Source of the DNA: Balneolales bacterium
GTDB taxonomy: Bacteria; Bacteroidota; Rhodothermia; Balneolales; Natronogracilivirgulaceae
Direction: 5' to 3'
Assembly (NCBI GenBank): GCA_007131625.1
Contig: SLQC01000067.1
Coordinates: forward strand, 1 to 7,681
Length of the DNA: 7,681 bases
A program made the translations under genes and the position numbers. The notes beneath the pieces were generated by a model, which saw nothing but the letters and a program-made list of their open reading frames with translations, was not told the origin of the DNA and did not search any database. Shown here piece after piece: positions 1-5,789 of the stretch. Position 1 is the first letter of the stretch. Each line of letters starts with the position of its first letter.

Positions 1-2
1 CG

Positions 3-149
3 GGCCTGGAGGACGGAACATATGTTTTGCCGCATGGAGCAGAGCTTTCCTTTCATGTTCGTTTTTTGATTCATTCCGGTGATGTGGAATCTGCACGGGT
101 GCAGGAACACTATGAAGAATATGCCAATACACCTGTAAAAGCGTGGTAG
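3..149 (+). CDS. DUF6807 (PmoA-like) family protein, C-terminal end only (5' truncated by window)
   Basis: An open frame enters from the left edge and gives 48 residues before a TAG stop at 147-149. The peptide starts GLEDGTYVLPHGAEL and contains HVRFLIHSGDVESARV. This fits the end of DUF6807/PmoA-like proteins as I remember them, where a 'pleasing' Pro-Gly-rich turn is followed by a beta strand of the type RYRxxxHxGD and a short helix. The assignment is supported by context: a second, broken DUF6807 N-terminal half lies on the same strand at 2600-2878. DUF6807 genes are often found beside sulfatases and glycoside hydrolases, but their biochemical function is not established, and the name PmoA does not imply methane oxidation. 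The last ten codons lie inside the first unit of a 34-base tandem repeat, so the C-terminus ANTPVKAW may itself be altered. Family assignment is moderately sure; that this is a real coding end is more certain. Confidence 0.6.
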   Translation, partial: GLEDGTYVLPHGAELSFHVRFLIHSGDVESARVQEHYEEYANTPVKAW

Positions 150-221
150 TGACTATGTCAATGAACCTGTAAATACGTGGCAGTTACTATGCCAATACAC
201 CTGTAAAAGCGTGGTAGTGAC
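120..221. repeat. Three tandem 34-base repeats overlapping the end of the DUF6807 gene
   Basis: Three head-to-tail units occupy 120-153, 154-187 and 188-221. Units 1 and 3 are identical over all 34 bases. Unit 2 differs at 7 positions (27/34). Each unit begins TATGYCAAT and contains ACCTGTAAA. Unit 1 encodes the final residues and stop codon of the upstream gene, so the repeat grew out of coding sequence rather than being inserted between genes. The units are contiguous with no spacers. I see no strong hairpin inside a unit. Ten bases after the last unit the ftsE-like fragment begins. Confidence 0.9.
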
Positions 222-340
222 CCTGTCCGGTTTACCTCCAGATCTCGATAATATTTTGATCTTCGATCTTTACGGTCCAGGTGGCCACTTCTTTGGCAAG
301 GACATAGGAACATTCCGTTTTGGTAAGATCTATCCTTAGA
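150..340. other. Short intergenic gap between convergent DUF6807 end and sulfatase end
   Basis: This gap separates the plus-strand DUF6807 stop from the minus-strand sulfatase stop. Besides most of the 34-base repeats and the ftsE 3'-end copy, 280-340 contains nothing I can name. No clear stem followed by a T-run, as expected of a terminator for either convergent gene, is visible. Confidence 0.6.
231..279 (-). pseudogene. Detached copy of the 3' end of ftsE
   Basis: On the minus strand this stretch reads WTVKIEDQNIIEIWR followed by TAA (stop at 234-232). The genuine FtsE at 2880-3554 ends RTVKIEDQNIIEVRR-stop. The 49 bases 231-279 match 2879-2927 at 41 positions by direct comparison, in the same orientation. 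Most differences inside the coding part are silent (GTA/GTG, GAT/GAC, ATT/ATC, AGG/CGG) or mild (Ile/Val), with Arg changed to Trp twice. Beyond 279 similarity to FtsE is lost: the open minus frame continues back to 363, but the 28 residues there are not recognisable as an ABC ATPase. The surviving piece is far too short to function. It is a remnant marking a duplication or recombination junction. Confidence 0.75.
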
Positions 341-2332
341 TTACGACGGAAATGGTCCGGGAATCAAGGGTGGATAATCGTCTTCCGTCCATTTTCTAAC
401 AAGATATGTGGCAACCCGCCTGGGAAGTTGTCGGTGGAAGTTGAAGTCATCGTGTATCTCTCTATTTGCGTCTTCGGCAATCGGCCGCAATTCAGTCAAA
501 AGGAATTCGTGATATTTTTCATCCACATCGAGAGCGGCCAGAGCATTGACGGCATACAGAAGCACGGTTGCATCTGTGGATGTCAGCATCGATCCTAGCG
601 ATGCAATCGCCTGATCCATATCTCCCATTCTGGCGAGGGCTTCAGCCGCTGTGGCACGGATACTGCCATACTCATCATCCAACAATGATTCAAGTTCCAA
701 TCGGACCGATATGGCATCGTAACCGAGAACTGCGCAACCCATGGCTCCCCAAAACCGGATGGGCGGATACGGGTCACGCATCGCTTTCTTCAATTCAGGT
801 ATAAATTCCGGATTCCGGGTTGAAGCGAACTCTGCAATTTCAAGCGTTCTTTCCAGGGGATATTCCTCACTCCAGATATATTCATATACCGTTTGATTAC
901 CACTCAAATCATCAAACATATCTTCGGGTATAAATCCCGCATCCCGGTTATTCAATATATGCCGGCGAGTAGACTCACGCAATTCACTCAATTTATTTGA
1001 ATAAGCCGGATCCTGAGCCAGGTTTTTCACTTCCCAGGGATCGTCAGCGGTGAGGAACAACTGTTCTGCCGGCTGCGGCAGCCAAAACTGGGATTGCACT
1101 GGAGTTGTTTCACCGTCTGCCCAAGCCTGGTACCAGGCTCGAAAGGATTGCATTCGGAAAGGATAATGACTGTATTGGCCATTGGGGCGGTGAGGCAAGT
1201 AGTCACGTATATAGCGGTATTCGCCATCAAATACTCCTCGTTGTGAACCGAAACGCTGTGCCATCCGGTCTTTATAGAAAAATACAGTTTCCTCAGGGGG
1301 TTCGGTGGTCGCACCCATGAATGCTCGGCCCTGGTAATTATCGGGGATCTCAATCCCGGTTATACTCATTATTGTGGATGGAAAATCCACAAAACTTACC
1401 AATCGATCCAGAGTCGAGCCTGGTTCGGCGGGTGCCAAATGCTTCCAATTTTCCGGGAAATAGACAACAAGAGGTATTGCCGTACCCGTATGATATAGAA
1501 ATCGTTTGCTACGCGGCAACACACCACCATGGTCTGAGTAATACATCACAATTGTATTGTCAGCAAGCCCCTCCTCTTCCAGTTCTTTCAGCATTTCTCC
1601 AACCCACTCATCCATTCGGGAATTCAGGTCATAGTAATGGGCCCAACTGCGCCGGATTTCAGGTATATCCGGGTGATAAGGTGGTATCTGAATGTCTGCA
1701 GGGTTCGTCACAGGCTCTTCGGCAATTACGTCAAGAAACATTCGAGACTCGTGGGGATCATGGTTGTTAAATACAGCAAAAAAAGGCTGGTCCGGTTCGC
1801 GGTTTTTATAGTGTGCCTCAGGGCTGGATTCATCCCAGAACCGTGAGTGTGGTTCCGGCACATTGTAGTCTGTCTTTGATTCGTTTGTGAAAGGGTCAAT
1901 TTCTGCATTGTTGGTCGTATAATAACCGGCTTGTTGAAGAACCCGAGGATAAAAAATGTCTTCTATATAGTCAGGTAGTACAGTGCGGCTGCGCATCAGG
2001 TGGAGACCCAATGAAGGGGCATGCATACCCGCTACGAGGGTTGATCGTGCTACGGTACAGACAGGGGAGTTGGCGAAAGCGTGACGGAATACCAAACCCT
2101 CTTCAGCCAAGCGATCGATGTTGGGTGTCCGTGTCGCTGGATCCCCGTATACGCCAATAGTCTCCGGACTGTTATCTTCACTGACAAGCCAGAGGATATT
2201 GGGGCGATCCTGAATCCGGTCACCTCTTTGTTCGAAAACTAATACCGGGGCGGGAGTATCATTGCACCCGGTCATTATGAATCCGGTCAATGATGCAACG
2301 AGCAGAGTGTTAGTACTGGTGTGCAGATTCAT
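341..2332 (-). CDS. Sulfatase lipoprotein (heparan N-sulfatase-like, with C-terminal HEAT-like repeats)
   Basis: Predicted to hydrolyse sulfate esters or N-sulfate on glycans from the cell envelope. Residue numbers here count from the longest start, GTG at 2398. The sulfatase fold begins at NILWLVSEDNSPE (66-79), with Glu74/Asp75 as likely metal ligands. The formylglycine site is Cys114-Thr-Val-Ala-Arg118, followed by GMHAPSLGLHLMRS. Further hallmarks are SKTDYN (174-179), FNNHDPHES (210-218) and YYSDHGG (286-292). These features resemble bacterial SGSH-like sulfatases. Residues about 535-630 form three HEAT-like helical pairs, for example DDEYGSIRATAAEALARMGD. I prefer ATG at 2332 because it places TLLVASLTGFIMTGC directly as a lipoprotein signal with lipid-bearing Cys45. 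ATG at 2374 and GTG at 2398 are alternatives, and none has a good Shine-Dalgarno. Oddities are Val in place of the usual Pro/Ala in the Cys motif and an apparent insertion (AEIDPFTNE) between TTNN and SKTDYN. The exact substrate is unknown. Confidence 0.9.
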   Translation of the reverse strand: MNLHTSTNTLLVASLTGFIMTGCNDTPAPVLVFEQRGDRIQDRPNILWLVSEDNSPETIGVYGDPATRTPNIDRLAEEGLVFRHAFANSPVCTVARSTLVAGMHAPSLGLHLMRSRTVLPDYIEDIFYPRVLQQAGYYTTNNAEIDPFTNESKTDYNVPEPHSRFWDESSPEAHYKNREPDQPFFAVFNNHDPHESRMFLDVIAEEPVTNPADIQIPPYHPDIPEIRRSWAHYYDLNSRMDEWVGEMLKELEEEGLADNTIVMYYSDHGGVLPRSKRFLYHTGTAIPLVVYFPENWKHLAPAEPGSTLDRLVSFVDFPSTIMSITGIEIPDNYQGRAFMGATTEPPEETVFFYKDRMAQRFGSQRGVFDGEYRYIRDYLPHRPNGQYSHYPFRMQSFRAWYQAWADGETTPVQSQFWLPQPAEQLFLTADDPWEVKNLAQDPAYSNKLSELRESTRRHILNNRDAGFIPEDMFDDLSGNQTVYEYIWSEEYPLERTLEIAEFASTRNPEFIPELKKAMRDPYPPIRFWGAMGCAVLGYDAISVRLELESLLDDEYGSIRATAAEALARMGDMDQAIASLGSMLTSTDATVLLYAVNALAALDVDEKYHEFLLTELRPIAEDANREIHDDFNFHRQLPRRVATYLVRKWTEDDYPPLIPGPFPS

Positions 2333-2398
2333 AAACCGGTTGTGGATATACCAAGATAATTGGTTGTTCGGCATGTTTGGATCTGTGATATAATCCAC

Positions 2399-2599
2399 GA
2401 TGACTTGTTTCAGTTTTCCCGACTCTTTTCAGTAGTGAAGACGGGAAGATGGTATTAAACGGATTGACAAATTGTGATATGAATACTTCATCGCGGTTCA
2501 TTAATCCAGGCTGCAAGTTTGAGTAGTATCAGAAAGTATAATTTCCAGTTCGTGTCTCAGATTAATAATTATTCCTTATATCCACAAGGGATAAGAAAA
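2399..2599. promoter_or_regulatory. AT-rich divergent intergenic region between sulfatase and broken DUF6807 gene
   Basis: About 200 bases lie between the divergent starts of the sulfatase (minus) and the DUF6807 pseudogene (plus), so both promoters would have to be here. On the plus strand there is TTGACA at 2464-2469 and TATAAT at 2537-2542, but they are too far apart to be one sigma-70 promoter, and no Bacteroidota-type TAnnTTTG element is evident. An imperfect stem (2575-2583 with 2589-2595, loop ACAAG) sits just before the pseudogene start and includes its ribosome binding site. No gene is seen. The regulatory role is inferred from position only. Confidence 0.35.
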
Positions 2600-2878
2600 A
2601 TGACCCAAAAAAGTATCTAATTTTTTTAATTACGTTTATTGGCTCGTATCGACGGAGAGCATTTTACAACGTACCATTTTGGGGAGAATCAGCGAATTTC
2701 CAGATTTTAGCCGGTTTATGTAGAGGGAGAAGTTACTATAACCAGAAGTTGGCCGATGGCTGATGATGAGCCGGAGACAAGTACGGATTATCGGCATCAC
2801 ACATCCGTCTGGGTTGCCTATGGAGATGTGAGCGGATTAGATTACTTACATCATAAACATATAGAGAACCGTATCCTG
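2600..2878 (+). pseudogene. Broken DUF6807 (PmoA-like) gene, N-terminal third with three stop codons
   Basis: An ATG at 2600 follows AAGGG (2586-2590) at a proper spacing. The frame then reads MTQKSI, TAA (2618), FF, TAA (2627), LRLLARIDGEHFTTYHFGE, TAG (2708), then PVYVEGEVTITRSWPMAD and on to DYRHHTSVWVAYGDVSGLDY, ending near ENRIL. This matches the DUF6807 N-terminal pattern as I know it: a gene-specific 'DGxxFTxYxFG' strand, 'PVxxxxGxxVTRxxP', then 'DHxHHxSxWxxYGDVxGxDFW'. The three stops and the loss of roughly the last two thirds of the family length make it non-functional. The sequence between MTQKSI and LARIDGEHF is shorter than a normal leader would be, so an internal deletion is likely. 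The recognisable frame runs straight into the stop codon of the convergent ftsE at 2880. It would have been divergently transcribed from the sulfatase. Confidence in the pseudogene call rests on protein-pattern memory. Confidence 0.7.
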
Positions 2879-2879
2879 T

Positions 2880-3554
2880 TTACCGCCGGACCTCGATGAT
2901 ATTTTGGTCTTCGATCTTCACGGTGCGGTGGGGGTACCGTTTCACCATGTCGTAGTTGTGTGTGACCATCAGGACCGCCATGCCGCGGTTGTTGATCTGG
3001 GAGAAAAGGTCCATAATGGAGTGAGCCGCTTCAGGATCCAGGTTTCCAGTTGGCTCATCTGCCAGCATCAGCCGCGGCTCATTAGCCAGTGCCCGGGCAA
3101 TAACTACCCGCTGCTGCTCTCCACCGGAAAGATCGTCCGGCAAATTGTAGCGACGGTGACTGAGCCCTACCATGGAGAGCACTTCAAGAGTGCGCTGTTT
3201 GATGACACTTCGACTTTTGCCGGTCACTTCCAACGCAAAAGCGACGTTGTCATAGACGTTACGATCGGGAAGCAGTTGAAAATCCTGAAAAACGATGCCG
3301 AGACTTCGCCGAAGTTTCGGCACTTTCCGGTCATTAAGAGCGGTGACATTGATTCCAGCCACATGGACTGTTCCTTCGACCGGTGTCAAATCGCGATAAA
3401 TCAGCTTTAAAAACGAACTTTTCCCGGAGCCGGTAGCCCCGATCAAATAGACAAACTCCCCGTTGTCAAGTGTAAAATTGATGTTCTGGAAAATGGTCCG
3501 GTCGTCAAACCGTACCGAAATATTTTCAAATGTAATAATGGGATTTTCAGTCAT
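2880..3554 (-). CDS. ftsE: Cell division ABC transporter ATP-binding protein FtsE
   Basis: A 224-residue cytoplasmic ATPase that pairs with the membrane protein FtsX and couples ATP hydrolysis to control of cell-wall hydrolases at the division site. All ABC motifs are present: Walker A GATGSGKS (39-46), Q-loop Gln90 in GIVFQDFQLLPDRNVYDNV, signature LSGGEQQR (142-149), Walker B LMLADEP (162-168), D-loop around GNLDPE and switch His199 in VTHN. The FQDFxLLxDRxVxxNV segment and the length are typical of FtsE rather than of lipoprotein or macrolide exporters. The ATG at 3554 lies inside the end of the methyltransferase gene (8-base overlap), so the two are probably translationally coupled. No ftsX follows: the next sequence downstream is the convergent DUF6807 pseudogene, which ends at the ftsE stop. 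Its last 15 codons recur as a fragment at 231-279. No terminator was found. Confidence 0.93.
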   Translation of the reverse strand: MTENPIITFENISVRFDDRTIFQNINFTLDNGEFVYLIGATGSGKSSFLKLIYRDLTPVEGTVHVAGINVTALNDRKVPKLRRSLGIVFQDFQLLPDRNVYDNVAFALEVTGKSRSVIKQRTLEVLSMVGLSHRRYNLPDDLSGGEQQRVVIARALANEPRLMLADEPTGNLDPEAAHSIMDLFSQINNRGMAVLMVTHNYDMVKRYPHRTVKIEDQNIIEVRR

Positions 3555-4629
3555 GTGACAGAATCATAGTTATGCGATCACTTTTGTCGGTCGCCTCTTC
3601 GAGGTCAAAGTCCTCATAAGCAGCCAACATACGCAAATCAGATTGTAATACCATATTTTTCATCTCCTGGAAGGTTCGGATGCGCTGCCGGTGTTTCTCT
3701 TCAAATCGGTCGATAACTTTACCGGTTTTCGGATCGACCTGTTCCACCTCGAAATGGTTGGTGTGGATGCGCTGCTCACGGTCGTATTCGTTTGTCCTGG
3801 TATAGCGGTAAGATTCATTGACATCGCGCTTTTCATTGAGCAGTAATGCGATTTTCGATGAATAAGAAGGTGTGGTGAAGTCAAAAACAAAAATGCCTTT
3901 TTTGTGAAGGTGTCGGGCTGCACTGTCAAAGAGTGCCTGGATTTCAGTTTCCGTCAGGAGATAGTTCAGACTGTCAAAAACCATATAGATGGCATCAAAT
4001 GTATCGTCAAGATCAAGCCGGCACATATCCTGCACTTTCCAGGTGATATCACTGGATAGAAAAGCCCCCTTCTTACGGGCTATGCGGATCATCTCGGGTG
4101 AAATATCGGTCGCCGTTATGTCGAACTCATCGCGAAGCTCCATCTCAAGTGCCATAATGCCCGTTCCACACGCCAGTTCAAGCACCCGGGTGGCGGCGGG
4201 ATGATGAAACCGGATGATGGTGTCGATATAGTCGGTCCAGTCTTCATAATCGACATCTTTCATTATTTCATCATAGATAATGGCCAAGCGGTTGTAGATT
4301 CCGGTGGTGGCGACAGTAGATAGCCTGGAATCACCGGATTCGGCAGTACCGGTATTTCCGGTATGTTCGACAGAAGATGGGGAATTGTCGGAATCTGCGT
4401 GGGCATCGCTATTATGATTGCTGATATTGCGATTATTCGGATCGAATGGAGATGTCGATGAACTCACGTTTGGAAAAAGTCGGTTTCCTTTTGACGAGGG
4501 TGGATGATGATGGACAAGATTATACCAGAGTGACTGGATGTACTGTGAAAGATATCTGTTTTCATAGAATTTTCCTGATAAAACATCCATGGCAGAATTC
4601 TCTGGTACACAGGCACATGATTCATCCAT
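3547..4629 (-). CDS. Class I SAM-dependent methyltransferase with long low-complexity N-terminus
   Basis: The catalytic domain starts near residue 111 (IYNRLAIIYDEIM). It has SAM motif I VLELACGTGIMALEM (149-163), the acidic ribose-binding Asp174 in ITATDISPEMIRIARKK, a motif around FDAIYMVFDSLNYLL (211-225), and a strand HKKGIFVFDFTTPS. The C-terminal half is a mixed beta region (about 265-345) seen in small-molecule type methyltransferases of the 'YDxxMxxxDYxxW' group. The methylated substrate cannot be read from the sequence. Residues 1-110 are unlike the domain: rich in Ser, Asn, Asp and His (for example SSSTSPFDPNNRNISNHNSD), and probably disordered. The true start may be ATG 4629 or ATG 4590 (Met14). 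There is no later in-frame ATG before Met123, which lies inside the domain, so an alternative GTG start at residue 55 is also possible. It overlaps ftsE by 8 bases and lies 89 bases after pdxA. Confidence 0.85.
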   Translation of the reverse strand: MDESCACVPENSAMDVLSGKFYENRYLSQYIQSLWYNLVHHHPPSSKGNRLFPNVSSSTSPFDPNNRNISNHNSDAHADSDNSPSSVEHTGNTGTAESGDSRLSTVATTGIYNRLAIIYDEIMKDVDYEDWTDYIDTIIRFHHPAATRVLELACGTGIMALEMELRDEFDITATDISPEMIRIARKKGAFLSSDITWKVQDMCRLDLDDTFDAIYMVFDSLNYLLTETEIQALFDSAARHLHKKGIFVFDFTTPSYSSKIALLLNEKRDVNESYRYTRTNEYDREQRIHTNHFEVEQVDPKTGKVIDRFEEKHRQRIRTFQEMKNMVLQSDLRMLAAYEDFDLEEATDKSDRITMILSHD

Positions 4630-4718
4630 GGGTACTCACATGTGACCTTACGAATAAAAAAATTTAAACACATGAAATATCCATGACAGGCGCATTTCTG
4701 GCGCAAACAGGCAGATCA
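4630..4718. other. 89-base gap between pdxA and the methyltransferase gene
   Basis: The only clear gap inside the minus-strand gene cluster. It contains a short direct repeat of GGCGC around ATTTCT (about 4690-4705), which can also form a 4-base GCGC stem, and a run of seven T residues on the minus strand near 4655-4662. The stem is weak and far from the T-run, so I do not call a terminator. An internal promoter for methyltransferase-ftsE is possible but not visible. Confidence 0.4.
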
Positions 4719-5789
4719 TCAGTTATATCGATGGAGTGCCATTGTCCAGGCCAGGGCTGTCGCGGCTTTCATAGATCCGGGATCAGCTCTGTTTTTTCCC
4801 GCAATAGAAAAAGCGGTACCGTGATCCGGAGATGTACGTACGATCGGGAGTCCGACCGTGATATTTATTCCGTCGCCGAAACCGGACAATTTAAGCGGAA
4901 TGAGTCCCTGATCATGGTACATAGCAAACACAAGATCGTACTTCTCATACGATTTGCTGCCAAAAAAACCGTCAGCCGGCCAGGGGCCGTCCACCCGAAT
5001 TCCTTGCCGGTGCAGATAGTCGAGCGCAGGAATAATGATCTCCTGTTCCTCATTGCCCAGAACCCCGCCATCGCCGGCATGCGGATTTAATCCAAGTACT
5101 GCGATTCGCGGATCAGTGATGCCAAAAAAGTTTGTGAGTGCGTGAAAATGGAGTTGCAATTGCTGCCGGATACGGTCGGATGAAAGCAGCCCGGCCACCT
5201 CCTTGATCGGTGTGTGAATGGTTGCAAGTCCGATTCGCATGGTTTTGTTAGCCAGCATCATACCGACATGGTCAGTACCAGTGAGTTCGGCCAGATACTC
5301 CGTATGCCCGGGCACTTGAAAGCCGGCAAGATGAATCGCCTCCTTGGAAATCGGTGCGGTGATCATCGCATCGGCAAGATTGCACTGGCAAACTGCCACC
5401 GAAGCTGCGACAGCCTGCATTGACAATTTTCCAGCTATTGCGGAAACCGTTCCAGGCTGGATTTTTTCGGACAAGGTGTCCGGCGAAATGAGAATTACCT
5501 GTCCCGCATCCGGCACAGGAATTGAATCGGTAGTTTTTGGAAAAGTATCATTCCCTTCGGCGGCAAATCCGCCAGAATCCTCCCAGAACGGGGAAATGTT
5601 CGACAACCCGGCATAAAAATGCAAAACCTCACGACATGCAAAAAGGAGTATGCCGGCATCCGGATGGGGATTCAGGGTAAGAGTCTTCAGTATCACTTCC
5701 GGCCCGATCCCGTTCATATCACCCATGGTCACGGCTAAAACCGGATAATTGCGGTGATGCGACAGATCCATAGCGTTGGGTATATTCAT
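4719..5789 (-). CDS. pdxA: 4-hydroxythreonine-4-phosphate dehydrogenase
   Basis: PdxA oxidises 4-phosphohydroxy-L-threonine with NAD(P)+ in the DXP-dependent route to pyridoxal phosphate, as a cytoplasmic, metal-dependent homodimer. The 356-residue product carries the family blocks in order: TMGDMNGIGPEV (21-32), AMITAPISKEAI (141-152), GHTEYLAELT (161-170), LNPHAGDGGVLGNEE (234-248), GPWPADGFF (268-276), AMYHDQGLIPLK (289-300) and VGLPIVRTSPDHGTAF (312-327). The expected metal ligands are His162, His237 and His292. It is longer than the roughly 330-residue enterobacterial enzyme, with extra sequence around 65-95. Small departures from consensus are MNGIGPE where DPAGIGPE is usual and SIAGK where DIAGK is usual; the latter is worth noting but does not touch the metal site. 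The ATG at 5789 overlaps the stop of the GWxTD gene as ATGA, which fixes this start and implies coupling. Confidence 0.95.
   Translation of the reverse strand: MNIPNAMDLSHHRNYPVLAVTMGDMNGIGPEVILKTLTLNPHPDAGILLFACREVLHFYAGLSNISPFWEDSGGFAAEGNDTFPKTTDSIPVPDAGQVILISPDTLSEKIQPGTVSAIAGKLSMQAVAASVAVCQCNLADAMITAPISKEAIHLAGFQVPGHTEYLAELTGTDHVGMMLANKTMRIGLATIHTPIKEVAGLLSSDRIRQQLQLHFHALTNFFGITDPRIAVLGLNPHAGDGGVLGNEEQEIIIPALDYLHRQGIRVDGPWPADGFFGSKSYEKYDLVFAMYHDQGLIPLKLSGFGDGINITVGLPIVRTSPDHGTAFSIAGKNRADPGSMKAATALAWTMALHRYN

Noticed and set aside
120..221. CRISPR array
   Set aside because: The 34-base units touch each other with no spacers and overlap a coding end; there are no cas genes.
232..363. A 43-codon minus-strand gene ending in the ftsE-like tail
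   Set aside because: No start codon or ribosome binding site, overlap with the sulfatase end, and only the last 15 codons are recognisable; treated as a remnant.
1321..1770. 149-codon plus-strand open frame
   Set aside because: Antisense to conserved sulfatase sequence and without features of a real protein.
2464..2542. Plus-strand sigma-70 promoter (TTGACA with TATAAT)
   Set aside because: The two boxes are about 67 bases apart, so they cannot form one promoter, and neither has a partner at normal spacing.
2575..2620. Rho-independent terminator (stem 2575-2595 followed by A/T-rich sequence)
   Set aside because: The stem is bulged and AT-rich, is not followed by a proper T-run, and sits before a start codon; it more likely just contains the ribosome binding site.
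231..2927. attL/attR of an integrative element at ftsE
   Set aside because: The direct repeats would fit in position, but no integrase, excisionase or other mobility gene lies between them and they differ at 8 of 49 bases; kept only as a possible history.
2904..3410. 168-codon plus-strand open frame
   Set aside because: It is antisense to ftsE, whose ABC motifs are complete; the plus-strand translation has no recognisable domain.
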